The notes under the pieces: model-generated
What the model was told of the DNA's origin: nothing
The model's database searches: none
Seen by the model: the letters and a program-made list of their open reading frames with translations, nothing else
Program-made: the position numbers and the translations under genes
Assembly: GCF_000214035.2 (NCBI RefSeq)
Contig: NZ_AFHG01000041.1
Location: forward strand, 45,515-109,514
DNA: 64,000 nucleotides
Reading direction: 5' to 3'
Origin: Methyloversatilis universalis FAM5
GTDB lineage: Bacteria > Pseudomonadota > Gammaproteobacteria > Burkholderiales > Rhodocyclaceae
Shown here: positions 53,498 to 62,448 of the stretch, one piece after another
Numbering within the stretch: the first letter of the stretch is position 1
Layout: each line of letters starts with the position of its first letter

Positions 53498-54496
53498 TCA
53501 GTAGGTTTCGGCCTCGATGCCCAGCACCGCCTGACGGACGTGGCCTTCGGAGCCGGGCACGAAGCTGCATTCGGTCGACGCCCCCTCGCAGCCGCCGAGG
53601 ATGGGGCAGCGGCCGAACAGTTCGGCCGCCCAGTCGACGAAGGCGCGAACCTTGGGCGACAGATGACGGTTGTGCGGATAGACCACCGAAATCGGCATCG
53701 ATGACGGCCGCCACTGCGGCAGCACCTCGCGCAGCGCGCCCGACTGCAGGTGGGCCTGCACCATGAAGCGTGGCGGCTGGATCAGGCCGAAACCCTGCAG
53801 GCCGCTGGCGACGTAGGCATCGCTGTCGTTCACCGACACCTTGCCCGGTACCTTCACCTCGGTCACCTCGCCCTCCACGACGAAATCAAGGTCGTAGATG
53901 CGTCCGGTGCGGCTCGAAAAATAATGCACCGCGCGATGATGCTGCAGGTCGGCCAGCACGCGCGGTTCGCCGTGACGGTCGATGTAGTCGGGCGACGCGC
54001 AGGTGACTGTTTCCATCGTGCCGATGCGCCGACCCACCAGCGACGAATCCTGCAGTTCGCCGACGCGGATGACGCAGTCGACGCTCTCGCGCACCAGATC
54101 GACCGGGCGGTCGCCCATGCCGATCGCCAGTTCGATGTCCGGATAGCGGCTGTGGAATTCGCACATGCGCGGAATCAGCACCAGCCGGCCGATCGGCGGC
54201 GGCACATCGATGCGCAGCTTGCCGCGCGGGCCGCGCGACACCTCGCGGAACGACGTTTCCGCCTCCTCGACGTCGGCCAGGATGCGTGCGCAGCGTTCGT
54301 AATAGGCCGCGCCGTCCGGCGTCAGGCTGATGCGACGCGTGGTGCGGTTGAGCAGCCGCACCTGCAGCAGATTCTCCAGCTGCTGTACCGCGGTGGTGAC
54401 GGTGGCGCGCGGCAGGCCAAGGCTGTCGGCCGCCCGCGTGAAGCTGTTCGAATCCACCACCCGAACGAAAACCTGCATGGCCTGGAAGCGATCCAT
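53498..54496 (-). CDS. LysR-family regulator of the RND efflux operon
   Basis: A 332-residue LTTR. The N-terminal winged helix-turn-helix is FVRVVDSNSFTRAADSLGLP, RATVTTAVQQLENLLQVRLL and NRTTRRISLTPDGAAYYERC; the effector domain follows from about residue 90 (GKLRIDVPPPIGRLVLIPRM). The C-terminal tail after about residue 300 has two Cys (CPILGGCEGASTEC). It is divergent from a hydrolase and MexEF-OprN-like genes, which it probably controls, like MexT in Pseudomonas (analogy). Confidence 0.88.
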   Translation of the reverse strand: MDRFQAMQVFVRVVDSNSFTRAADSLGLPRATVTTAVQQLENLLQVRLLNRTTRRISLTPDGAAYYERCARILADVEEAETSFREVSRGPRGKLRIDVPPPIGRLVLIPRMCEFHSRYPDIELAIGMGDRPVDLVRESVDCVIRVGELQDSSLVGRRIGTMETVTCASPDYIDRHGEPRVLADLQHHRAVHYFSSRTGRIYDLDFVVEGEVTEVKVPGKVSVNDSDAYVASGLQGFGLIQPPRFMVQAHLQSGALREVLPQWRPSSMPISVVYPHNRHLSPKVRAFVDWAAELFGRCPILGGCEGASTECSFVPGSEGHVRQAVLGIEAETY

Positions 54497-54573
54497 GGCA
54501 CTCCCCGCGGTGTAAACAGACGCCTGCTGCCGTCCGACCGGGCGGCAACAGTGGTGATCAATTGTTCAGACTA

Positions 54574-54590
54574 CGATAACAGTGTTATCG
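54574..54590. promoter_or_regulatory. 17-bp palindrome, likely LysR operator
   Basis: CGATAACAGTGTTATCG is a perfect palindrome about the central G, in the 177-base gap between the divergent lysR gene and hydrolase gene. It is the best operator candidate there; the region is clearly AT-richer than the genes. Confidence 0.6.
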
Positions 54591-54673
54591 GATTTGCACA
54601 GTTTATCCATCAATCACCAACATCGACAATCCGCTCACGCCTTGACGCCGGCATGCCTGGCCCGGATTGACCG

Positions 54674-55531
54674 ATGACTTCCGCCGTACCGCCCTCCTCT
54701 GCCACGCCGCCCGCCGGCGCCTCCGCCCCTCAGGCCGCGCTCCGGATACGCAATCTGGACATTGCCGGCCCGAACGGCCGGCTGCCGCTGCGCCTGTATC
54801 AGCCGGCGGCCGAAGCGCTGCTGCCGCTGGTGCTCTACCTGCACGGCGGCCGTTTCGTCGGCGGTTCGCTCGACGACGCCGAGCCGATGGCCCGCCACAT
54901 CGCCGGCCACCTGCCCGCGGTGGTGGTGTCGGTCGATTACGCGCTGGCGCCGGCACACCCCTTCCCCGCCGCGCCGGAAGACGCCTATGCCGCGCTGCGC
55001 TGGGCGGCGGAACACGCTGCCTCGCTGGGTGCCGACGACCGGCGCATCGCGGTGGCCGGCGAAGAGGCCGGCGGCAATCTGGCCGCCTCGCTCGCGCTGA
55101 TCGCGCGCGACCGGCAGGACCTGAAGATCGCCGCCCAGGTGCTGATCGGCCCGATGCTGGACCCGAGCATGACGCGCGCCGGTCATGCCGCACCGCTGCC
55201 CGCCGCGGTCAGCGCCGCGGATTTCGCGCACTGCTACCGCCAGTACCTGCCGCAGCTGTCGCAGCGCCTGCACCCGTATGCCGCACCGCTGGAATCCTGC
55301 CGCCAGGCCGGCCTGCCGCCCGCCTACATCGCCACCGCGGCCCAGGACCTGCTGCACTGCGAAGCCGAAAGCTATGCCGGCGCACTCATTTCGGCTGGCG
55401 TGCACACCCAGGTCGAACGCTACGCCGGCGCCGATCATGCCGCTCTGCTCGCCCATCCGCAGCTGCGCGACTGCCTGCTGCAGTTCCTGCGCTGCCGGCT
55501 CGGCGCCTGCAGTGACGCCGGGCGCCCCTGA
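54674..55531 (+). CDS. HSL-type alpha/beta hydrolase fold with Glu in place of the catalytic Ser
   Basis: A 285-residue homologue of hormone-sensitive-lipase-type esterases. The HGG oxyanion motif is present (LVLYLHGGRFVGGS), and GADHAALL has a His and AAQDLLHCE an Asp at the expected places. The nucleophile elbow, normally GDSAGG, reads GEEAGG (residues 129-134), so Ser 131 is Glu. Ester hydrolysis by the usual route is therefore unlikely; it may bind ligands or use another chemistry. It is the first gene of the efflux operon side of lysR. Confidence 0.8.
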   Translation: MTSAVPPSSATPPAGASAPQAALRIRNLDIAGPNGRLPLRLYQPAAEALLPLVLYLHGGRFVGGSLDDAEPMARHIAGHLPAVVVSVDYALAPAHPFPAAPEDAYAALRWAAEHAASLGADDRRIAVAGEEAGGNLAASLALIARDRQDLKIAAQVLIGPMLDPSMTRAGHAAPLPAAVSAADFAHCYRQYLPQLSQRLHPYAAPLESCRQAGLPPAYIATAAQDLLHCEAESYAGALISAGVHTQVERYAGADHAALLAHPQLRDCLLQFLRCRLGACSDAGRP

Positions 55532-55577
55532 ACACCACAACAACAGCCACACATTCATCGCAACCGGGAGCTCTGCC

Positions 55578-56783
55578 ATGACCTTGCCCTACAGGCGCAC
55601 CACCCTCGCACTGCTGCTCACCTCACTGCTCGCCGGCGGCGGCTTCGTCGCGCTGCGCGCGCAGGCCGACCCGCCGAAGGCGGCCGCCGCACCGGCCGCA
55701 CCCGCGGTCGAGGTGGCGGAAGTGAAGCCGCAGACCATCATCGACTGGCAGGACTATTCCGGACGGCTGGAAGCCGTTGACCGCGTGGACATCCGTCCGC
55801 TGGTGTCGGGCACGCTCACCGCGGTGCACTTCCGCGACGGTGCCTACGTGAAGAAGGGCGAGGTGCTGTTCACCATCGATCCGCGTCCGTACGCGGCGGA
55901 GGTGGAGCGCGCGCAGGCCCAGCTGGCCGCCGCCCAGACCCGCGCCGCCTACAGCGCGACCGAACTGGCGCGCGGCCAGCGTCTGTCCGCCGACAACGCG
56001 ATCGCCAAGCGCGACCTGGACGAGAAGCAGAACGCGGCCCGCGAAGCCGATGCCCAGGTGCAGGCGGCACAGGCCGCGCTGACCGCGGCGAAACTCAATC
56101 TCGAATACACCCGCATCGTGGCACCGGTGTCCGGCCGCATTTCGCGCGCCGAAGTGACGGTGGGCAATATCGTCGCCGCCGGCGCCGGTACGCCGCCGCT
56201 CACCACGCTGGTGTCGGTCGACCGCATCTACGCCGCCTTCGACGTGGATGAACAGAGCTTCCTGAAATACGTGAATCCGGCGCAGCGCAGCAAGGCCGAA
56301 CCGGTGCCGGTCTATCTCGGCCTGGCCGACGAGGACGGTTACTCGCGGCGCGGCGGCATCTCGTCGGTCGATAACCGGCTCGACACCTCGTCCGGCACCA
56401 TCCGCGTGCGCGCGGTGTTCGACAACGCGGACGGCCGGCTGCTGCCGGGCCTGTATGCGCGCATCCGCCTGGGCGGCGGCGCGCCGCGCGAGGCGGTGCT
56501 GATCGACGAACGCGCCATCGGCACCGACCAGGACAAGCGCTACGTGCTGGTGCTCGACGAGCAGAACCGTACCGCCTACCGCGAGGTGCGGCTGGGCGCA
56601 CGGCAGAGCGGCCTGCGCGTGATCGAGAGCGGACTGGCGGCCGGCGAGCGCATCGTCGTGAGCGGCCTGCAGCGCACCCGGCCGGGCGACACCGTGGCGC
56701 CGAAAGAGGTGCCGATGAACCGCGAAAGCCTGGTCGACGCCCCGGCGCAGCCGGCCCGTCAACGTGCCGCCGTGAAGGCCTGA
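55578..56783 (+). CDS. RND efflux periplasmic adaptor (MexE-like)
   Basis: A 401-residue membrane-fusion protein. Signal peptide about 1-32 (ends ALRAQA). Barrel-sandwich/lipoyl halves (VDIRPLVSGTLTAVHFRDGA, LEYTRIVAPVSGRISRAEVT), an alpha-hairpin (VERAQAQLAAAQTRAAYSAT to QVQAAQAALTAAKLN), and a beta-barrel domain (LLPGLYARIRLGGG) are in order. It links the inner-membrane pump to the outer-membrane channel. The pump gene begins 4 bases after its stop. Confidence 0.92.
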   Translation: MTLPYRRTTLALLLTSLLAGGGFVALRAQADPPKAAAAPAAPAVEVAEVKPQTIIDWQDYSGRLEAVDRVDIRPLVSGTLTAVHFRDGAYVKKGEVLFTIDPRPYAAEVERAQAQLAAAQTRAAYSATELARGQRLSADNAIAKRDLDEKQNAAREADAQVQAAQAALTAAKLNLEYTRIVAPVSGRISRAEVTVGNIVAAGAGTPPLTTLVSVDRIYAAFDVDEQSFLKYVNPAQRSKAEPVPVYLGLADEDGYSRRGGISSVDNRLDTSSGTIRVRAVFDNADGRLLPGLYARIRLGGGAPREAVLIDERAIGTDQDKRYVLVLDEQNRTAYREVRLGARQSGLRVIESGLAAGERIVVSGLQRTRPGDTVAPKEVPMNRESLVDAPAQPARQRAAVKA

Positions 56784-56787
56784 TGCC

Positions 56788-59700
56788 ATGAACATTTCAA
56801 GGTTCTTCATCGACCGGCCGATCTTCGCCGGCGTGCTGTCGGTCATCATCCTGCTGGCCGGCGCGCTGTCGCTGTTCCAGCTGCCGATTTCCGAATACCC
56901 GGAAGTGGTGCCGCCCTCTGTCGTGGTGCGCGCCCAGTTCCCGGGCGCCAACCCCAAGGTGATCGCCGAAACCGTGGCTTCGCCGCTGGAAGAGGCGATC
57001 AATGGCGTCGAGGACATGCTGTACATGCAGTCGCAGGCCAACAGCGACGGCAACCTCACGCTGACCGTGTACTTCAACCTCGGCATGGACCCGGACAAGG
57101 CGCAGCAGCTGGTGCAGAACCGGGTCGCGCAGGCGATGCCCCGGCTGCCGGAAGACGTGCAGCGCCTGGGCGTCACCACGCTCAAGAGTTCGCCCACGCT
57201 CACCATGGTGGTGCACCTGATTTCGCCGGACGACCGCTACGACACCACCTATCTGCGCAACTATGCGGTGATCAACGTGAAGGACCGCCTGGCGCGCATC
57301 AAGGGCGTCGGCGAGGTCGGCCTGTTCGGCGCCGGCAACTACGCGATGCGCGTGTGGCTGGACCCGCAGAAGGTGGCCCAGCGCGGCATGACCGCGACCG
57401 ACGTGGTGCGCGCGATCCGCGAACAGAACGTGCAGGTGGCCGCCGGCGTGATCGGTGCCTCGCCCAGCGGCCGCGACGTGCCGCTGCAGCTTTCGGTCAA
57501 TGCGCAGGGCCGGCTGCAGAGCGAGGAGGAATTCGCCAACATCATCCTGAAGTCCTCGCCGGACGGCAGCATCACCCGGCTGGCCGACGTCGCGCGTGTT
57601 GAACTGGCTGCGTCGGAATACGGACTGCGTTCGCTGCTGAACAACAAGCCGGCGGTGGCGCTGCCGATCCGCCAGGCACCGGGTGCGAACGCGCTCGACG
57701 TGTCGGCCGCGGTACGCGAAACCATGGCCGAACTGGCCAAGGATTTCCCGCCCTCGGTCGAGTACCGCATCGTGTATGACCCGACGCAGTTCGTGCGCGC
57801 GTCGATCAAGGCGGTCATCACCACGCTGCTGGAAGCGATTGCGCTGGTGGTCCTGGTGGTCATCGTGTTCCTGCAGACCTGGCGCGCCTCCATCATTCCG
57901 CTGCTGGCGGTGCCAGTGTCCATCGTCGGCACCTTCTCGCTGATGCTGGGCTTCGGCTACTCGATCAACGCGCTGTCGCTGTTCGGCATGGTGCTGGCCA
58001 TCGGCATCGTGGTCGATGACGCCATCGTGGTGGTCGAGAACGTCGAGCGCAACATCGCCGAAGGGCTGTCGGCACGTGAGGCGACCTATAGAGCGATGCA
58101 GGAAGTGAGCGGCCCCATCATCGCGATCGCGCTGACGCTGGTGGCGGTGTTCGTGCCGCTGGCCTTCATGACCGGCCTGACCGGCCAGTTCTACAAGCAG
58201 TTCGCGATGACCATCGCGATCTCGACCGTCATTTCCGCCTTCAACTCGCTCACGCTGTCGCCGGCGCTGGCCGCCCTGCTGCTGAAGGGCCACGATGCGA
58301 AGCCGGACGCGCTGACCCGGGTGATGAACGCGCTGTTCGGCGGCTTCTTCGCGCGCTTCAACCGCTTCTTCAACCGCAGTTCGGAGCGCTACGGCAGCGG
58401 CGTGAAGGGCGTGATCCGGCACAAGGGCGCGGCCATGGGCGTGTATGCGCTGCTGCTCGGCGCGACGGTCGGTCTGTCGTATCTGGTGCCCGGCGGCTTC
58501 GTGCCGGCGCAGGACAAGCAGTACCTGATCAGCTTCACCCAGCTGCCGGCCGGTGCGTCGATCGACCGGACCGAGGACGTGATCCGCCGCATGGGCGACA
58601 TCGCGCTGGCGCAGCCTGGCGTCGAGAGCGCGGTGGCCTTCCCCGGGCTGTCGATCAACGGCTTCACCAACAGTTCGAGCGCCGGCATCGTGTTCGCCAC
58701 GCTGAAGCCCTTCGACGAGCGCCGGAGCCCGGAACTGTCGGCCGGCGCCATCGCTGCGTCGCTGAACGCCAAGTTCGCCGACATCAAGGACGCCTACATC
58801 GCGGTGTTCCCGCCGCCGCCGGTCATGGGTCTGGGTACGCTGGGCGGCTTCAAGCTGCAGCTGCAGGACCGGGGTGCGCTCGGCTACGCCGAACTGGATG
58901 CGGCCAAGGAAGCTTTCATCGCCGCCGCCGCGAAGGCGCCAGAACTGGGTCCATCCTTTTCCAGCTACCAGATCAACGTGCCCCAGCTCGACGTGGATCT
59001 CGACCGGGTGAAGGCCAAGCAGCTCGGCGTCGGCATCACCGACGTGTTCGACACCATGCAGATCTATCTCGGCTCGCTGTACGTGAATGACTTCAACCGC
59101 TTCGGCCGCGTCTATCAGGTGCGTGCCCAGGCCGACGCGCCCTTCCGCGCCGAAGCCGCCGACATCCTGGCGCTGAAGACGCGCAACGCGAATGGCGACA
59201 TGGTGCCGCTGTCCTCGCTGGTCAAGGTGAAACAGAGCTTCGGCCCGGAAATGGTGGTGCGCTACAACGGCTACACCGCGGCCGACATCAACGGCGGCCC
59301 GGCGCCCGGCTATTCGTCCGATCAGGCGCAGGCCGCCGCCGAGCGCATCGCGGCGGAGGTGCTGCCGCGCGGCGTGAAGTACGAATGGACCGACCTGATC
59401 TACCAGAAGATTCTGGCCGGCAACGCCGGAGTGTGGGTGTTCCCGATCAGCGTGCTGCTGGTGTTCCTGGTGCTGGCCGCGCAGTACGAAAGCCTCACGC
59501 TGCCGCTGGCGGTCATCCTGATCGTGCCGATGAGCATCCTGGCCGCGCTGACCGGTGTCTGGCTCACCGCCGGTGACAACAACATCTTCACCCAGATCGG
59601 GCTGATGGTGCTGGTCGGGCTGTCGGCGAAGAACGCCATCCTGATCGTCGAGTTCGCCCGCGAACTGGAACTGCGCGGACACGGCATCGTCGAGGCCGCG

Positions 59701-59970
59701 ATCGAAGCCAGCCGGCTGCGGCTGCGCCCCATCCTGATGACCTCCATCGCCTTCATCATGGGCGTGGTGCCGCTGGTCACCTCGAGCGGCGCCGGCTCGG
59801 AAATGCGTCATGCCATGGGCGTGGCGGTGTTCTCCGGCATGCTGGGCGTCACCTTCTTCGGCCTCTTCCTGACGCCGGTGTTCTACGTGCTGCTGCGCAA
59901 GGCCTCCGGCCGCAAGCTGACCCACGCCGGCCATACCCCGCTGCCCGATGTCGCAGCGGCGGCCCACTGA
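56788..59970 (+). CDS. RND multidrug efflux pump (MexF-like, HAE1)
   Basis: A 1060-residue inner-membrane proton/drug antiporter with the RND two-repeat layout: MNISRFFIDRPIFAGVLSVI start, large periplasmic loops, motif GIVVDDAIVVVENVERNIAE in helix 4 with the proton-relay Asp pair, TGLTGQFYKQFAMTIAIST, and in the second half VGLSAKNAILIVEFARELEL. Closest in feel to MexF (chloramphenicol/quinolone pumps). Length normal (about 1060). Confidence 0.94.
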   Translation: MNISRFFIDRPIFAGVLSVIILLAGALSLFQLPISEYPEVVPPSVVVRAQFPGANPKVIAETVASPLEEAINGVEDMLYMQSQANSDGNLTLTVYFNLGMDPDKAQQLVQNRVAQAMPRLPEDVQRLGVTTLKSSPTLTMVVHLISPDDRYDTTYLRNYAVINVKDRLARIKGVGEVGLFGAGNYAMRVWLDPQKVAQRGMTATDVVRAIREQNVQVAAGVIGASPSGRDVPLQLSVNAQGRLQSEEEFANIILKSSPDGSITRLADVARVELAASEYGLRSLLNNKPAVALPIRQAPGANALDVSAAVRETMAELAKDFPPSVEYRIVYDPTQFVRASIKAVITTLLEAIALVVLVVIVFLQTWRASIIPLLAVPVSIVGTFSLMLGFGYSINALSLFGMVLAIGIVVDDAIVVVENVERNIAEGLSAREATYRAMQEVSGPIIAIALTLVAVFVPLAFMTGLTGQFYKQFAMTIAISTVISAFNSLTLSPALAALLLKGHDAKPDALTRVMNALFGGFFARFNRFFNRSSERYGSGVKGVIRHKGAAMGVYALLLGATVGLSYLVPGGFVPAQDKQYLISFTQLPAGASIDRTEDVIRRMGDIALAQPGVESAVAFPGLSINGFTNSSSAGIVFATLKPFDERRSPELSAGAIAASLNAKFADIKDAYIAVFPPPPVMGLGTLGGFKLQLQDRGALGYAELDAAKEAFIAAAAKAPELGPSFSSYQINVPQLDVDLDRVKAKQLGVGITDVFDTMQIYLGSLYVNDFNRFGRVYQVRAQADAPFRAEAADILALKTRNANGDMVPLSSLVKVKQSFGPEMVVRYNGYTAADINGGPAPGYSSDQAQAAAERIAAEVLPRGVKYEWTDLIYQKILAGNAGVWVFPISVLLVFLVLAAQYESLTLPLAVILIVPMSILAALTGVWLTAGDNNIFTQIGLMVLVGLSAKNAILIVEFARELELRGHGIVEAAIEASRLRLRPILMTSIAFIMGVVPLVTSSGAGSEMRHAMGVAVFSGMLGVTFFGLFLTPVFYVLLRKASGRKLTHAGHTPLPDVAAAAH

Positions 59971-59983
59971 TCCGGAGCAAGAC

Positions 59984-61507
59984 ATGAACGCATTCGATCT
60001 CTCTGCCCTGCGTCGCGGCGTCGTGCTGAGCGTAAGCCTGCTCGTGCTGGCCGGCTGCTCGGTCATGCAGACCTACGAGCGCCCGGCGGTCGATACGCCG
60101 CAGGCCTTCAAGGAAGCGGCGGCGGGCAACAGCGACTGGAAGCCGGCCCAGCCGTCGGAAGACCAGGCGCGCGGCGAATGGTGGACCGTGTTCGGCGACG
60201 ACCGCCTGAACACCCTGGTCGCCCGGGCCATGGACGCCAACCAGGACCTGAAGGCCGCGGCCGCGCGGCTGGCCCAGGCGCGGGCGCTGGTGCGCGACGC
60301 CCGCTCGCAGCAGTCGCCGCAGGTGGGCGCGGGCTTCGGCCCGACCCGCCAGCGCCAGTCGCCCGCCGCCCGCGGTCTGGACGACGGCGCTGACGGCAGC
60401 GCGCTCACGCTGTGGCGCGCCCAGGCCACCGTGTCCTATGAGGTGGATCTGTTCGGCCGGGTCGCCGCCGGCGTCGACGCCGCAACCTTCACCGCGCAGC
60501 AGCGCGAGGCGCTGTTCCGCTCACTGCAGCTGGCCTTGCAGGCCGACGTTGCCCAGACCTATTTCCTGCTCGGCGAACTGGACGCCGAACAGGCGCTGTA
60601 TGCGAGCACCGTCACGCTGCGGGCCGATGCGCTCCGGCTGATGCAGCGGCGCTACGACGAGGGCGACGTGAGCGAGCTGGAACTGGCCCGCGCGAAGACC
60701 GAACTGGCGTCGGCGCAGTCGGAATCGCTGGGCGTGTCGCGCCGGCGCGCCAGTGCCGAACACGCGCTGGCGCTGCTGACCGGCCGTGCGCCCGCGGACT
60801 TCGCGCTGGAGGCCCGGCCGCTGCAGGCGGTCACGGTGACGGTGCCGCCCGGCCTGCCATCCGCACTGCTGGAGCGGCGACCGGACATCGCTGCCGCCGA
60901 ACGCGCGATGGCGGCCGCCAACGCCCGCGTCGGCATCGCGCAGGCGGCCTGGTTTCCGCGGCTCAACCTGACCGGTGCGCTGGGCTACGAATCGTCCGAA
61001 CTGGGCAATCTGTTCCAGTGGAGCACGCGCAGCTTCGTGCTCGGGCCGCTGGTCGGCACTGCGCTCACGCTGCCCATCTTCGACGGCGGCGCGCGCGAAG
61101 CCGGTCTGGAGCGCGCCCGTGCCGCCTATGAGGAAGATGTGGCCCACTACCGGCAGACCGTGCTGAACGCCTTCCGCGAGGTCGAAGACCAGCTGGCCGC
61201 GCTGCGCATCCTGGCGCAACAGACGCAGACCCAGAACGAGGCGGTGCGCGCCGCCGCGCGCGCGGCAGAACTGTCGCAGATCCGCTACCGCGAAGGGTCG
61301 GTCAGCCAGCTCGACGTGATCGACGCCGACCGCAGCGTGCTGCTGCAGCGCCGGGTCGCCACCCAGCTCGAAGGCGAACGCGCGCGGGCTGCGGTCGGTC
61401 TCATCCGTGCGCTGGGCGGCGGCTGGGCGCAGGCTGCACCGGACACGACATCCGCATTACCATCCGACGCAGGGCCGGACCAGATCCTGCACGCACGCAA
61501 TCACTGA
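59984..61507 (+). CDS. RND outer-membrane channel lipoprotein (OprN/NodT family)
   Basis: A 507-residue TolC-superfamily protein. Lipoprotein signal with lipobox LAGC (Cys about 25), then duplicated helical repeats (DQARGEWWTVFGDDRLNTLV, SYEVDLFGRVAAGVDAATFT; RPDIAAAERAMAAANARVGI, FPRLNLTGALGYESSELGNL). ATG 59984 follows CCGGAGC; an in-frame ATG at 59948 lies inside the pump gene and is less likely. Third part of the MexEF-OprN-like set. Confidence 0.92.
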   Translation: MNAFDLSALRRGVVLSVSLLVLAGCSVMQTYERPAVDTPQAFKEAAAGNSDWKPAQPSEDQARGEWWTVFGDDRLNTLVARAMDANQDLKAAAARLAQARALVRDARSQQSPQVGAGFGPTRQRQSPAARGLDDGADGSALTLWRAQATVSYEVDLFGRVAAGVDAATFTAQQREALFRSLQLALQADVAQTYFLLGELDAEQALYASTVTLRADALRLMQRRYDEGDVSELELARAKTELASAQSESLGVSRRRASAEHALALLTGRAPADFALEARPLQAVTVTVPPGLPSALLERRPDIAAAERAMAAANARVGIAQAAWFPRLNLTGALGYESSELGNLFQWSTRSFVLGPLVGTALTLPIFDGGAREAGLERARAAYEEDVAHYRQTVLNAFREVEDQLAALRILAQQTQTQNEAVRAAARAAELSQIRYREGSVSQLDVIDADRSVLLQRRVATQLEGERARAAVGLIRALGGGWAQAAPDTTSALPSDAGPDQILHARNH

Positions 61508-61518
61508 GGAGAAGCACC

Positions 61519-62256
61519 ATGAACACGCAACAGAAAGTCGCCTTCATCACCGGCGGCAACCGCGGCATCGGTCTGGAAACCGCACGTGGCCTGGGCAAGC
61601 TGGGCATCGAAGTGGTGATCGGCGTACGCAATCCGGACAAGGGCGAAGAAGCGGTCGCCGCGCTGCGCGCCGAAGGCATCCACGCCTCGGCCATCGGCTT
61701 CGACGCGGAAAAGCCGGAAAGCTTCCGCACCATCCATGATCACTTCGAGCGGGTCTATGGCCGGCTGGACATCCTGGTAAACAACGCCGGCATCGCGCTG
61801 GCCGACTTCTTCGCGCCGAATGCCAGCACGGTGTCGCAGGACGTGCTGCGCCGTACCTTCAACGTCAATCTGTTCTCGGTGATCGAACTGACCCAGGTGC
61901 TGCTGCCGCTGATCCGCAAGGCGCCGGCCGGCCGCATCGTGAACCTGTCGTCCATCCTCGGTTCGCTCGGTGTGCACAGCGCGCCGGATTCGCCGATCGG
62001 CCCGGCCAAGGAAGTGGCCTACAACGCCTCCAAGACCGCACTCAATGCCTTCACCGTGCATCTGGCGGCGGAACTGAAGGGTACTGCGATCAAGGTGAAT
62101 TCCGCCCACCCGGGCTGGGTGAAGACCGACATGGGCGGCCCGAACGCGCCGATGGAACTGGCCGACGGCGGCAAGACCAGCGTGCAGCTGGCCACGCTGC
62201 CGGCGGACGGCCCGACCGGCGGCTTCTTCCACATGGGCGAAGCGCTGCCCTGGTAA
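61519..62256 (+). CDS. Short-chain dehydrogenase/reductase
   Basis: A 245-residue classical SDR. NAD(P) motif TGGNRGIGLE (residues 11-20), NNAG in LVNNAGIALA, catalytic Ser in IVNLSSILGS, and YNASK (Tyr/Lys) are all present, so it should be active. C-terminal segments resemble plant/bacterial carbonyl reductase-like SDRs. Substrate unknown. It starts 11 bases after the efflux channel gene, with AGGAGAAG before the ATG, so it is likely in the same operon, and a terminator follows. Confidence 0.9.
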   Translation: MNTQQKVAFITGGNRGIGLETARGLGKLGIEVVIGVRNPDKGEEAVAALRAEGIHASAIGFDAEKPESFRTIHDHFERVYGRLDILVNNAGIALADFFAPNASTVSQDVLRRTFNVNLFSVIELTQVLLPLIRKAPAGRIVNLSSILGSLGVHSAPDSPIGPAKEVAYNASKTALNAFTVHLAAELKGTAIKVNSAHPGWVKTDMGGPNAPMELADGGKTSVQLATLPADGPTGGFFHMGEALPW

Positions 62257-62287
62257 GCGACAGGATTCAAGCAGCAAGCTTCAAATC

Positions 62288-62321
62288 GAGGCCGTGCGGC
62301 AATTCATCGCCGCACGGCCTC
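62288..62321 (+). terminator. Hairpin ending the efflux operon
   Basis: GAGGCCGTGCGGC (62288-62300) / GCCGCACGGCCTC (62309-62321), a perfect 13-bp stem with an 8-base loop. No T run, so possibly Rho-assisted. Confidence 0.65.
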
Positions 62322-62448
62322 GCCGGCAGTGTCGGCTTATCGGGTCACTGTGCCGCCCTCCGGCGCAGAACACTTGTGCGCCGCGGCTCGCCCGCGTGCC
62401 GCACCCGCGCTAGATTCGCGGCTCCTCATCACGTTTCCGGAGCCCGTC

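Noticed and set aside
56797-60066. A 1089-codon open frame on the minus strand opposite the RND pump
   Set aside because: Antisense shadow of a gene with unmistakable RND motifs; the composition (His/Arg/Gln-rich) is typical of reversed GC-rich code.
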